DNA of 60,000 bases. Source: Polytrichum commune (Eukaryota > Streptophyta > Polytrichopsida > Polytrichales > Polytrichaceae). Both the position numbers and the translations under genes were made by a program. A model generated the notes under the pieces. The model saw only the letters and a program-made list of their open reading frames with translations. It made no database searches and was not told where the DNA came from. This document shows, piece by piece, positions 12,464 to 23,374 of the stretch. Location: the NCBI GenBank assembly GCA_950295325.1, contig OX485807.1:19999666-20059665 (forward strand). The letters are read 5' to 3'. Every line of letters begins with the position of its first letter. Within the stretch, counting starts at the first letter, position 1.

Positions 12464-13830
12464 ATGGCTTATTTCCCCACACTATTCGGCTTATATATTG
12501 ATGAACTTGAAACATATTTGGATGAGGCCGACGGAGATACTCCTTGTTTATTTAATATGGTGGTTATCACTCTTCTCTATGTTAACGATGTTCTTTTGCT
12601 CTCTAAATCAAGATCATGTTTACAAAGACTTCCAAACAAACAAGGGGCTAGCACCTGGCACAAATCGACGACCATGTGAAAGGCATCATGGGGTCTATCT
12701 CATTGGGAAACCATGCCACTGTCAAAAACCACATTTGATGATATTAGGGAGGTTTTTATTGCTAAAGAGTAAAACACTTTCCATCTCTTTGGGAAGAAAC
12801 TATACTACCTCCACCTCAAGGATTTTTGCAAATACGAATGTGAATTGTACTTGAAGCAACCATTGACACCACCACAACGTAAGATCATTGTTGGTTACCG
12901 CACTTCCAAGTTGGACTTGCTATCAAAACTGGATGGTGGTCAACTATCCCTATCTCTAGAGATAATAGATTATGCCACTTTTCTCTTATATATAGTTGAA
13001 AACAAGGCACACTTTGTGTTGGAATGTCCCCTATAAAACTCCATTACATATAAGTTTCAATCACTATTTGAGAAGGTTAGGGCCACTTTACACATGAGCC
13101 AAGAGTTGTGACCTTGTAATGGTGAGGACCCTTGACTCTCATCCAAAGGCCGTACCATGGGTATTGGGAAAGCCGTTTTAGGTAGTCACAAGCCCTCAAG
13201 CATAGTGTGAAGTGAGAATGGACCATGTCGAGGGACCATTGCATATTTTGTTGGCAAAAAAGAGAAGAGGAGTTGGTTTAATATAATATGTCTTAGACTT
13301 TATCAATTTAAGAGAATTACTTTATGGTGTTTGTATGTCCTGGAATTTGTTATAGAATCTACCCTACAATCTATCTTGAAATTTTTCATGTTTGAAAAAA
13401 CATAAAAAAAAAAGAAGCATGGTCTCCCATAATTTGTGTTAGGCCCACCTCTTAGAGGTGGGCCTGACGAAAATTCTGGGAGACCATGAAACCTTATCCA
13501 TAGTTCACCATATAGGACTCCATATAGACTTTTCATCCATGAAGTCTTCTTTGGGCCTTTAGACTTTCACCTTCGTGTGTGAAGTGAACTTGGACGGTCT
13601 CCGCCTTTTCTACCAATGAGAGCTCTTAGACTGCAATGGTCATGGGCCTTCAGTCCTGTGTGTGAAGTGCCCTTAGTATTAGGGAGTCTTAAGTCTTTCT
13701 TTCAATGGGACCATCATATTAAAATCAACCTTTACCTCACGGCGGCTACCGCACTATGCCACTTCATGGAATTAGCCCGTTTGACACCATCGTGATGTAC
13801 TTTTAATTCTATAAGGTGCATTGTTACTTA
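12464..13830 (+). pseudogene. LINE (non-LTR retrotransposon) ORF2 remnant, copy 1
   Basis: Translation from 12464 gives LFGLYIDELETYL followed by LLYVNDVLLLSKS. This is the reverse-transcriptase palm region, with the YADD box read here as YVND, one catalytic Asp replaced. The frame then jumps to WKASWG and, from about 12850, to YLKQPLTPPQ and ENKAHFVLECPL, the C-terminal region with a His/Cys knuckle typical of some plant and animal LINEs. A large internal deletion separates the palm from the C-terminal part, and several frameshifts and stops are present. A 593-bp Harbinger-like element (13080-13672) is inserted in it; LINE-like sequence resumes at 13673. Copy 2 at 47150-47830 is uninterrupted. 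Confidence 0.75.
13080..13672 (+). mobile_element. Harbinger-like MITE, family A, copy 2
   Basis: This 593-bp element has GGGCCACTT...AAGTGCCC ends and a perfect 3-bp duplication, TTA, at 13077-13079 and 13673-13675. TTA/TAA duplications with GGG-starting ends are characteristic of PIF-Harbinger. It interrupts the LINE remnant, and the uninterrupted LINE copy at about 47671-47676 represents the empty site. The central hairpin of copy 1 is conserved (about 13426-13480, CACCTCTTAGAGGTG). Confidence 0.9.
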
Positions 13831-14112
13831 CTTCAAGGCTAATGGCGAGAGAAAATTGTTGCATTTCTCTCATTCACCAAATACGAGTCTCAATAGTGTG
13901 TAGGTCAAAGTAAATTTTCATTTAATTTGATTTCATGCCGGAATGAGCTTCGAGTATTTTGTCATTGAATTAGTTCAACAGGGCACAATAAGATGAATTA
14001 CAAGCCCATACAGGAAATTAGAACTAGAAGTTGACTTTCAGATGATGTCATGGTGATGTCATCAACTTCACTAGGGTTTCGGTGAGAGGAAGAGAGACGT
14101 CGATGTCACATA

Positions 14113-15290
14113 GACTCAATTTTTGAGGCGATGCTTGCTACCATCTTTGAGAGCTCTCATTTTCTTGTTTCTTCATCGTTTTGAGTCAAAAAAAAAATTG
14201 AGGGTTTCGTGTGTATCATGTTGAATAATTCTTGTGGCTTTGTGGAGGTTTTATAGAAAGATAAGACCCATTTCACGAGAGAAAGAGCAACATATTGTAG
14301 CCTTGAAAGAGAAGGGGAGGAGCGGTAGAGAGATTGCAAAGAGTGCGAGTTTGGCATAATCTACAGTTAATAAAGTGAGAAAGAGGCTTTTTACGAGTGT
14401 AGGATTGTTTAAAGAAGGTCGTCCTAAGGTCCTAGCAGAGTGGGAGAAGCGTTATGCTTCACGACTAGTTATTGTTGGCGGTTTCGAAACTGCAACAGAG
14501 GCATCAAAAGTGCTTCAAAGAGAAATGGGTGTAAAAATGTGTGTTGAGAGAACAAGGATTGTCTTCTATTACAAAGGTTAAAAAACTTGCTTTGAGTCAG
14601 AAGAACATCAAAGACATATTTCGCTTTGCTCAAATGCACAAAGATTGGACTGTGAGTGATTGGGAGCGGGTGGTGTTTAGTGATGAAACTAAAACATGTC
14701 GTTTCAATTCAAATGGGAGGACTTGGTATTGGATAGGGGACAAAGAAAACCTCCCTATGTGTGTTGTGAACCAAACTGTGAAGCATGGTGGAGGCTCTAT
14801 AATGCTTTGGGGTTGTTTGACTTGTAGACGATTGGGGTCATTGCATAATATACATGGGCACTTGAATGCTAGAGGCTACATTGCAATTTTAGAGCAAAAT
14901 TTGTGTAGTACATTGCTTGCATATGGGTTCAATATTGAAGAAATCATTTTTCAACAAGACAATGTTGCCGTGCACACATCCAAGATTGTTCGAGAATGGT
15001 TTGGGAAGCAACCATTTTGTGTTTTAGAGCGGCCTACACATTCCCCTGAGTTGAATCCTATTGAGCATATATGGGCTTTACTAAAACGGCGATTGAACTC
15101 ATACTCTAGTCCTCGCAGTGGTATTCTTCAATTATGGGTTCGAGTGCAAGAAGTTTGCAACTCTACTAGTCTAAAGGAGTGTGGAGGATTGTATGCTAAC
15201 ATGCTTGTTTGAATTGCAGTTGTTTTAGCTACAAAAGGGTGATGGGCATATTTTTAAGTTTCTTCTACACTGTAGTGCAAAAAATGAGTC
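14113..15290 (+). mobile_element. Tc1/mariner (DD34E, Tc1-type) element, inactive
   Basis: The element spans 1178 bp. Its proposed ends are GACTCAATTTTTG at the left and its inverse CAAAAAATGAGTC at the right, each bordered by TA (14111-14112 and 15291-15292), as expected for Tc1/mariner insertion at TA. It encloses a full-length but broken transposase (14240-15242). The length is typical of the superfamily (about 1.2-1.3 kb). A further direct copy of the end motif (CATAGACTCGGTTTTTG, about 15463-15480) lies 170 bp beyond the right end, so the boundary choice is not absolute. It is embedded in ordinary host sequence on both sides, which argues against contamination. Confidence 0.7.
14240..15242 (+). 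pseudogene. Tc1-type DD34E transposase, broken
   Basis: The reading starts in frame 2 with an N-terminal helix-turn-helix (ALKEKGRSGREIAKS, then STVNKVRKRL), which binds the element ends in this family. A TAA at 14357-14359 interrupts it. After GRPKVLAEWE and CVERT a frameshift near 14550 moves the reading to frame 3: GLSSITKVKKLALSQ, then FSDETK (catalytic Asp at 14682-14684). HGGGSIMLWGC and QQDNVAVHTSK (second Asp) follow, then SPELNPIEHIWALLKRR (Glu). There are 34 residues between the second Asp and the Glu, i.e. DD34E, the Tc1 signature, rather than the DD39D usual for plant mariner-like elements. A TGA at 15210-15212 cuts off the last ten codons before the natural stop at 15240-15242. 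All three catalytic residues survive. Confidence 0.9.
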
Positions 15291-15733
15291 TATGTACATA
15301 GTTTTTTTTAACATCTTTTTTTCTATTTTGTTGTAATTGAAATCATGATTTTATCATTACAATGGTGTGTAGAACTTCATAGTCTACAATTTTTGTTTTT
15401 ATAGCTTTTAATTTTGATCACTCTTGTTTCTAGCATCGTCATCTGAAGTTTCAAGTTCCTTGCATAGACTCGGTTTTTGGAGTCACTGTAGTATTGCATG
15501 ACAATATCACAAAAATATGACATTGTGTGTACACATAGGAGTAGGATTTAGGTTTGAAGGTTAAGGTGATCACCTATAACAACTTGTCAAGCCTATGAAA
15601 GGGATGTTTTGAGTGCATTTCACTCAATGAAATTGTGGAATTTTCAAAAATAAGCTTTGAAATTGAAACGGAGACATGGAAGAGGAACTATTTTGAGGAA
15701 ATGAATGGGCGTGAATAACCCTTTGGATTTTTA
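15291..15733. other. Non-coding, nothing firm
   Basis: Flank of the Tc1-type element. It holds the extra end-like motif at about 15463-15480 and no supported ORF. Confidence 0.35.
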
Positions 15734-16303
15734 GGGGATGTTTACACCATGGATCATGAAGTCGTCCCAAGGCCCAATCAATGATTGGTTGTTGAACTCG
15801 TATCGGGACCACTTCAGTTTACACCAAGGAAGAAAATGTCAGAGTGACCATGGAGTTTGAGGTCCCCAAAACACATATTTTAAGGCCTACATTATCCACC
15901 GACATGGTCCAACAGGTTCTGCAGTGGGAGAGGCAAAAGAGGTGCTCTAGTAGAAAAAAGGCAGGGGCCCATGGTAGAGGAATATTGGTATGATAAAATT
16001 TCAATAAACTTTTTTATGGGGGAAGAGAAGACAAAGACACGAGAAGACAAGGGAATGGTCAAACTTTATTTTATTTTTTCAAAACTGCCTTGTTGATATA
16101 TTAAAGAAATCAACAAATCCATTTTTTGGTGCATGGTCATTCCCTCTTGGTCCACATTCGGTTTACACCTAGTGAAGGGCCCAAAAACTTTGTAAAGTGG
16201 TTCTTTAAGAAATCGGACCATGAAAGTTAGACCATCAAGTCGGACCATGGAAGAAGGCCATTGTCCATGGTCCGACTTTGTGGTCCATGGTGCAAACCGG
16301 CCC
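15734..16303. mobile_element. Putative Harbinger-like foldback element
   Basis: The left end, GGGGATGTTTACACCATGG, and the right end read inward, GGGCCGGTTTGCACCATGG, form an imperfect inverted repeat that continues through ATCATGAAGTCG/ACCACAAAGTCGG. The flanks are TTA (15731-15733) and TTG (16304-16306), possibly a worn 3-bp duplication. The interior (570 bp total) has further CATGGTCC inverted motifs. No other copy was recognised, so the assignment is tentative. Confidence 0.5.
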
Positions 16304-16797
16304 TTGGGTTACATATGATTTTCACCCCACAGTTATAGGGCCTGCTACCGTACCTATGAGGAAACGTGGTCTTGGGAGACCGGTCCCTCGGTCAATTGTG
16401 CTGTGAGAGGCAACCTTCTTGACTTTGCCATTTTAACCCAACCCCAGTCTCTATTCACCGTTTGTTTCAAAGTCCGAAAGTAATATTAAGTTCCCAAAGC
16501 CACCTTGCCAATTCAAGGATGAATGAGCCTACATTGACAAAGTGTGTAATTTTGCATACTTTCCTCTCTGCACCAACTTCTCATACGATATGACACATGC
16601 AAGTATTGTAAGATGATTTAGTGAATCCAAATTGTGCTCATAGCCATTTGCTTCATAAATTTTGGAGCTCATGTGAATATTTTATTCATTATCAAAGTGA
16701 AGATACTCCTGCTCATTTAAGTGGTCATATAGGTCCCCTTAATTATGCTGACCATTAATCTTAGAATGGTGAGCATACTTTGAGTACGTATTCCAAT

Positions 16798-17209
16798 CAT
16801 GGGGAGGTCACTTCATTGTCGAGTTGACACCACGTGTGGACAAAGTTTGCTACCCCTATATTACATGCCATATATAATTTTAAAATTTATGATATTTTTT
16901 TCTACGTATACACAACCATTGATAGTATCTTTTGTATATTTTTTTGAAGTTTTTAGTCATCTTTATTTTTTTTAGTAATTTTTTTTAGTTCAGTTCTGTG
17001 TCATTCTAGTTAGAAACGGTATGTTTTATGAAAAAAACAAATCATCAAATTTAGTTACCACTTTTAACTATGTCATAGGTACTGTGTATATCTACTCATG
17101 AAAAAAAGTTGATAAACTTTTGACCCATTTTGGTGGTGCAACTTATCAAAAGAAGATTTTTTTTGGTTGCACGTGGTGTTCAACTTGACAATGGAGTGAT
17201 CCCCCCGTG
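16798..17209 (-). mobile_element. hAT-like MITE, copy 2
   Basis: This 412-bp element matches the reverse complement of 3248-3657 along its whole length. The ends are CATGGGGAGGTCACTTC and its partner GTGATCCCCCCGTG. The flanks ATTCCAAT (16790-16797) and ATTACAGT (17210-17217) agree at six of eight positions, a decayed 8-bp duplication. It is therefore probably an older insertion than copy 1, whose duplication is still perfect. Confidence 0.8.
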
Positions 17210-19555
17210 ATTACAGTCTCTTTTTAACACATGTCTTTTTGATGTCCGTTCTTAGATTCACATCTAACCACATAGCACTCAAAATACATGTGTCCATATT
17301 ATTTTGGTATTCGATTTAGGCACGTCAATCTTACTTGCAAGGTGAACGAGCCTATAGCTCGTCTCGGCCACCACAACCACATTGGTCATGGTGAACGTTG
17401 TTGGTCACACCAATAACAAGAAATCCACACTTAAAAGAAAAGTTGGGGTTAGTATTGTGGGTGCACACTATTTCCAAGCCACGCTATATAACATTGGAGG
17501 TCCAACAAGCAAATGATGATATCTCCTTCAAATATTGCTTGTTGTCCACGTTTGTATTTTAAACTTTTGACATGAGAACAACACCTATAAATGGGCAAGG
17601 GAAAATCATGGGAGTTGATAATAATTTATTTTATTATTAGTGTAAAGCATGGGGATTATTATTTTTGGATATTTAAACTCCGAAATTGGGTCAAAAACCC
17701 AAGAGTAGTTAATGAACTTAAATTGGGATGAATAAGCAACCAACCTAAGAGGGGGATGGTTTTACTATTAACCCCTCAATAGGTGTTAGGAAACCAAAAC
17801 CAAAGCCAAAGTTCCAAGTAGCAAGACACGCTCCCAATAGCAAAGCCGTGTGCAATGTCTAAAGCAATTAAACATAAAATTTTCCAACGTTTATATTCTA
17901 GACTTTTGACATGAGAACATCAAATGATACTGAAATAGATGCTCCGTCTGAACCCATTAACCCACTAAAAGAATCAAAGTAAACTCAAAAAACCAAAAGA
18001 GGGGGGGGGGGCTCCAATGAATCTAGATCTTGATAAAATGGAACCTCGTGGTTGGGAGCAAATGGAATGGGATGATTCCCACTAAAGGTGAGATAGTTGC
18101 CCTTACAAAGCACCTCACTAGTGCATAAGATGCTAACGGATTCAACCTCAAGAATAAAATAAAATAAAATGGACTTCGGCAGTTTTTACCGTTGACGTGA
18201 TTAAGGGCCCCATTATTTCTAGAGTCTGTCAAGTTAGCTCTTGGAAACATTGCCTACATGTGGATAGGAGGGCTCTGTAGCTCATAAAGAATTGTCTCGA
18301 TAATGGTATGTTTTAGTGGGATGTTAATTTAGGGGGGTTGGATTTACTAGTGTTTTTGAGGTTCCTGGGAGTGTAGGGGGAGGGTTGGATATGTTGAGGC
18401 TGTCATATGAGGTTGAGCAGGAGTTGCGGAGTGGACATGATAAGAGGCAACCTCATAAACTCTATGATTTTCAACACTCCTAAACTCAGCATACTTCTTG
18501 ATCGACTCCTACATGTCGTTCCCGCATGGATTGTTGTCTTGTCATTTTTGAAAACCAACATAAAATCTAGTGCACCAAATACACTAATGCACCAAATGCA
18601 CCAAATAATGGCTCCTCTAAGCATATCCAAAGTGTATTACATGAGCTTAGTGTTAACCTTCCATCTACGACCGTGCCTAATCCCGGAATGATCTCTTGCC
18701 ATGAAAACCCACAATTTTAGTCCACGATTTTGCTAAGAGTTAAGCAACGAGTCTCACCTTTACGGGTGACATGTGTGGCCTCCATAGTAGTAGTCCGGGG
18801 GTGGTTTGAGTCCTTGGACGGGAGTGAACGGGAGGTAGAAATTCAACAAAATGGGGCCCATGCTTAAATCGTGTAGCCTAGCCTATTGGACTCCAAGTAG
18901 CTGGGAGTTGTGCTGCTCATGATCAGGAATATGATGAAGAATGAGGGAATAACAAGCTTTTTGCTTCATCAGCTACGTTATGTAGTATGAGCCTCCATTA
19001 AGCCCCTAATTACTTGCCTCGGCCTGTTTCCCAAAAGTAAAAGCACTGCGTATGAGTGATTTTTGTATACTTGAAGGAGCGCAAATCTGAAATAAAATTC
19101 GCACAAGTAGGCACAAGTACGTTGAAGCCGTAACAGAAAATTCAACATGAGTGGACTATATGTGGATTGTTTATGTCATTGTGCACGTAAAAAAGAAAAA
19201 GAAAGAGTACTACAATATAGAATTTTGCACAATTTTATACAATTTATAGGGATAGTGCATGCGCACACACACACGCAACTTGAAAAAAAGTCAAAATGTT
19301 AGTTTGCAATGTGGAAAACAGTCTTATGCCAACAGAGCATACCATTCTTGGGTACTTGACATGCACCCGCCTTAATCTATGACCGTGATACATCATACAT
19401 CATGTTGTGTCAAGATGTGTCTAAAAACGAGTTTTTAAGGTTGTGTGTGTGTACCATTAAGGAAGATAATGTTTTTAAAACTCTTCATTATCGTAGACAT
19501 TTAAACAAATAAATAAATAAAACAAGATGAAGAGCCTGAAGATTGGAATTCTCTC
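17210..19555. other. AT-rich non-coding DNA
   Basis: No gene recognised. H-family phrases occur at about 17735-17800 (GGGGGATGGTTTTACTATTA, ATAGGTGTTAGGAAA), a poly-G tract at 18001-18011, and a CA-rich stretch near 19262-19276. Confidence 0.35.
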
Positions 19556-19870
19556 ATGGATGAAATTGCCACATTCATACCCGTAAATTATAAAAGTTGG
19601 ATGGAATCGTATATTTGCAGATCTAAATATCCATATTTAGATGAAAATTTATGTAATCTCATCATCAAGACATGGCTTCATCACTCCAATGATTGTCGTC
19701 ATTTCGGCTTTCCTATCGAATTTGAAGTAGAAAGGGCGGATTCACGCACACAAAGCACACTCGTAGGGCCGTTTCACACGGGGTCCCAAGTCCCACTCAC
19801 GTTAACGAGTCCCAACATGGAGGCCAGACCCCAACTTTTGAGCCTCAAGAAAGCATTAGAACGTAATTAA
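19556..19870 (+). CDS. Unrecognised ORF, possibly a remnant
   Basis: A 104-codon ORF has a natural-looking amino-acid mix in its first 60 residues (NYKSWMESYICRSKYPYLDE, TWLHHSNDCRHFGFP). I do not recognise the family. It is preceded by a simple repeat (AAATAAATAAAT) and followed by a moderately GC-rich stretch with a TATATATATAAGC box near 20151-20164. It may be a fragment of an exon or of a mobile element; equally it may be chance. No splice signals or second exon could be tied to it. Confidence 0.2.
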   Translation: MDEIATFIPVNYKSWMESYICRSKYPYLDENLCNLIIKTWLHHSNDCRHFGFPIEFEVERADSRTQSTLVGPFHTGSQVPLTLTSPNMEARPQLLSLKKALERN

Positions 19871-21504
19871 TCAGCGGTAAAGTTGGGTCTTGATTATTTA
19901 ACGCAAGAATATCAGCGGGACTTGTGCAAAGAGTTAGGTCCAGCAAAAAGCCAAACCCAACCCTCAACACAAGTCCAAAAAGTGGTGCCACGTAGACATC
20001 CATGCCGTACTTGGGACCAACTTCCATGCTCTCGACGGTTGAGATTGCACGGATCGACCTTGAGCGATTTGGGACTTCGAGGACTCGGGGACTCGTCCGA
20101 GCCGGCCCCTCAATTAATTTACATGTGTTGTGAGCAGCGGTTATTACCATGATATATATATAAGCTTATATAATTTTTTCTTTCTTCCTTCCTTCCACTC
20201 GTTTCAAAGCATTCGATCTACACCTAGTTGCCAGCTGCGACGTTAGGGTAAGTTAAGCTAGTAGCCGGGTCCACCAAAGCCTCAAGATTCTCCAAAAAGT
20301 GGATGCACCTTTGCATAGGTCATCCACAAGTGTAACAAACACGTAATATGCCCCTTATAGGTGTGAGGGGGAATGATATTCTAGTTGGGTGTAGGCCCTA
20401 GCACGACTTGAACCAACCAAGCCCGGATACTATATTATAAGCCCCGGGAAGGTGATCAAGTGGGTCATTCATGCGGCGGTGAGGAAGGATCCTCTATATA
20501 AGTTGCCACACCATGAGATCATCTCCAACGAACGGACCATTTTCCCGGCATCTCTCGGAGCAAATGACCACCACCGCGTAATTTGGATGTCATATAGTAT
20601 TGTATTGCCCCACGGTTCCGAGCCGTGACATACGATGTAAGTAACTTGGGGGGTGTTTACACTACGTTCCCACACAAAAGGAGCACCAAAATCGCCGCGC
20701 GGTCCTATTGGTAGAGGGTGAAAAAGCTTGGGGCCCAAGGAGTTGACACTAGGGTTTTGCGAGTCCACAGTAGGGAAGATCGAAAGCGGTGCCGATGTGG
20801 CACCGCTGGCCTACCATGTGTTGGCGGTCTTGACTCGAGACAGTTGAATACTCCGTCTAATGTGAGATACCGAACGCCCAGTTCGGGGTTGGACGGGAAG
20901 GTTCATGAAGGGGTGTTTTGGACACCGTGTGTCCTTGGACTTGGACCCTAGTGTAAACCGACTGAAATGAATAGTTAGCATCATTTTACATTAAATCTAG
21001 GTCCAAGAAACAAGGCAAGTTGCGGGAGTTTGATATTTGGATATGGCGAAGTTTCATCCAAAGCTCAAACTTGCAAGAGCTTCACCCACCTATGGACTCT
21101 TTTGAAATAGCTTGAGCACATATAGAGTGGTCATGCTCAAGAGTGAGGTGTCCATAAAACGAATGATGGTAAACACAACGGAACATTCATGACAACCCAA
21201 CGAACGCTTGAAAAAACCAACTGGCTTTTGGGGCCCACAAAATGAGAGCTCGATCTCTCGGCATTCATGAGCGACCACATCCACAAGACAACTTAGAGAT
21301 TTTGATCAAGAGATTGTCAAACACAACCAAGAGCTTGTTGTAGGTGGTCATTCCACAAGAGATCCATCAAGCGCCATGTAAGCGTTATAAGCATGGCAAA
21401 CCCCCCCCCCCACTTTCCAAGCCAACAACCGAAGATAAAAGTGGACTCAAGTGAACAAGCATACGTGTGAAATGGCTCCATTTTGCCAACGGGAAGGCTC
21501 ATGT
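19871..21504. other. Non-coding, moderately GC-rich, no gene recognised
   Basis: Short ORFs on both strands lack recognisable domains. An inverted pair GTGTTTACACTA (about 20653) / TAGTGTAAAC (about 20950) may mark a further 300-bp foldback element. A poly-C tract is at 21401-21411. Confidence 0.3.
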
Positions 21505-21800
21505 GTATGCGGCGAGAGGGAATCGTTGCATACGAACGTACGATCAAATAACGTTCATCCAACACACACACACCCACCCTTGTCATTCGTGCTTGATATA
21601 TACGTAGGTTGGGTGACACTCGCTCGAGATATTTCGACACCGCATTCAAATTCAAAGGCCCCGACCGGGTCTTCGATCAAGTGAGGAGTTACAATGAAAA
21701 CGAGTAAACCGCAAACCTATAAGGAGATAAGTTAGATCTTTTTTTCTTAACGAGAGGTACGTAGTATAGTACGCTCGTATGCAACAATTCCCTATAGGTT
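21505..21800. mobile_element. Family H foldback element, copy 1
   Basis: The left arm AGGGAATCGTTGCATACGAA (from about 21509) and the right arm TTCGTATGCAACGATTCCC in worn form (about 21769-21794) make a 25-bp inverted repeat about 230 bp apart. The left arm continues with GTTCATCCAAC, as in other H copies at 34118-34400 and 37852-38090. No duplication could be fixed. Confidence 0.5.
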
Positions 21801-22246
21801 CGTGCCCGGGCCTTTCGGCCAATGAGAAAGCTCCTTTGTTCGAGCCCCTTATTATACCCTCTAGAACAAGGGAAAGGGGAGGGGAAGGGGGGGGCTCTCG
21901 AGAGGGCCGGAATCCCAGATCATCAGCTACACATAAGAACCAGATTCCACAACAGTAAAGTCAAGTGAGGCCTCTATATATATATAAATATAAGTGTATA
22001 TATATATTGGGTGGGTAGCCTAGCTAGCTAGTGGGCAGTGCCTGTGGAAACTTGACAACCGTTGCTTTAATGTGCTTGAACCGGATTTGGAATCTCCCCG
22101 ATCGAGCTGAAGAAGGTGTAGGAGAGGAGATGATATATAGGGAACTGGAGCAAGTGCCCGAGATCCAACACCACAACACTCTCCAGACTTTCTTCACAAA
22201 CACACTACACTAAATATGATATGATATTTAGTGGTTGATACACTAA

Positions 22247-22739
22247 GGGCCACTTCACACATGACCATGAAATTGTGAGAGCCCAAAAGAAAGTGTCCAA
22301 GGGCCGTCCAAGGACACCTCCAAAATCTTGTAGTGTGGTCACGCACCCTCAAGTGTAGTGTGATTAAGCCATATGTGACCTGGCCCTCGACCAAATTTAA
22401 TGCTATTTCAATGAATTTTCATTCACGCGGGTCCTCACGCATGATGAAATAGAATAAATCAACGGTTGTGAGCGTTTAGAATGCTAGGGTCTCTTGGTTT
22501 TGTGTTAGGCCTACCTCCAAGAGGTGGTTTTTGAAAAGAGTCCAAGCGACCGTGAAACATGATCCATTGGATGCCATGTAGGAATCCATGTAGACTTTAC
22601 ATCCATCTTGCATTCACATACTCCGTTGGTCCCTCAAGCGCAGTGTGAAGTGAACTTGGACTGGCTCCACCTTTTCCACCAATGGGTGTGCTTGAAGTGT
22701 AATGGTCACGGGCTCTCAGTCTCTTGTGTGAAGTGGCCC
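22247..22739 (+). mobile_element. Harbinger-like MITE, family B, copy 1
   Basis: This 493-bp element has GGGCCACTTCACACATGA and GTGTGAAGTGGCCC ends. It shares terminal and subterminal sequence with family A but has a different core, including AGGCCTACCTCCAAGAGGTGG. The flanks are TAA and TTA, so the 3-bp duplication is not perfect. It is inserted just beside a C/D-type hairpin (ACACTAAATATGATATGATA, then TTTAGTG). Confidence 0.85.
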
Positions 22740-22976
22740 TTAGAGTATGCGGATTTCACTTTTGTATGACACATGCATGCCTTAACTTAAGCTCACATTT
22801 GTTGGGCCAAGGCCCTAGACTGGCTTCTCTTTTGTCTTACAACGACAAAAGAGAAAGAGAAAGAAAAAGAAGAAAAGGTCTGAGTCCTTACACATGCCTA
22901 ACTTTATTACATTGCATTGTAGCTCATGTTTTCAATTTAAGTAGTAACTCCCTTGGCAATGCACATGCTATAATCA

Positions 22977-23374
22977 AGTACACTAAACATGATGTTTAGT
23001 TTCACCGATTCTAGTCATCTTGCTCAATACTTATTGTAAATCGTGGTATAGTATCACCAACACTGAATGTTAATCCAACATTATTTGTCATTCCTTGTAG
23101 ATTTTATGGGGGATTATAGATTTACAAGTTTTGTAATTACTGTCACATACCAAATGATCTTTCATCCAAAATTCAATCATCCATGACAATATTTCATCAC
23201 AAGTTGCTGACAAGAGAAGGTGGGGGTTTGACCAATGGATGAACTCATCCATCATCCTTGACACTATTGGTTCACTTATTCATAAGAAGTGCCATATGAA
23301 AAGTTACCATAGTGACACTAAATACCATATGACACTAAATACCATATGACACTAAATGTCATAATTAGTGTACT
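22977..23374. mobile_element. Family D element, copy 1
   Basis: This segment of about 398 bp has ends AGTACACTAAACATGATG...TAATTAGTGTACT. It matches 35155-35548 throughout (shared TGACAATATTTCATCACAAG, GATGAACTCATCCATCAT). The right end carries a tandem ACCATATGACACTAAAT motif two to three times. The terminal hairpin resembles that of family C. Confidence 0.6.

Noticed and set aside
20151-20164. TATA box of a gene or viral-type promoter at 20.15 kb
   Set aside because: The box is strong and followed by a pyrimidine-rich stretch, but no coding sequence recognisable downstream supports a promoter call.
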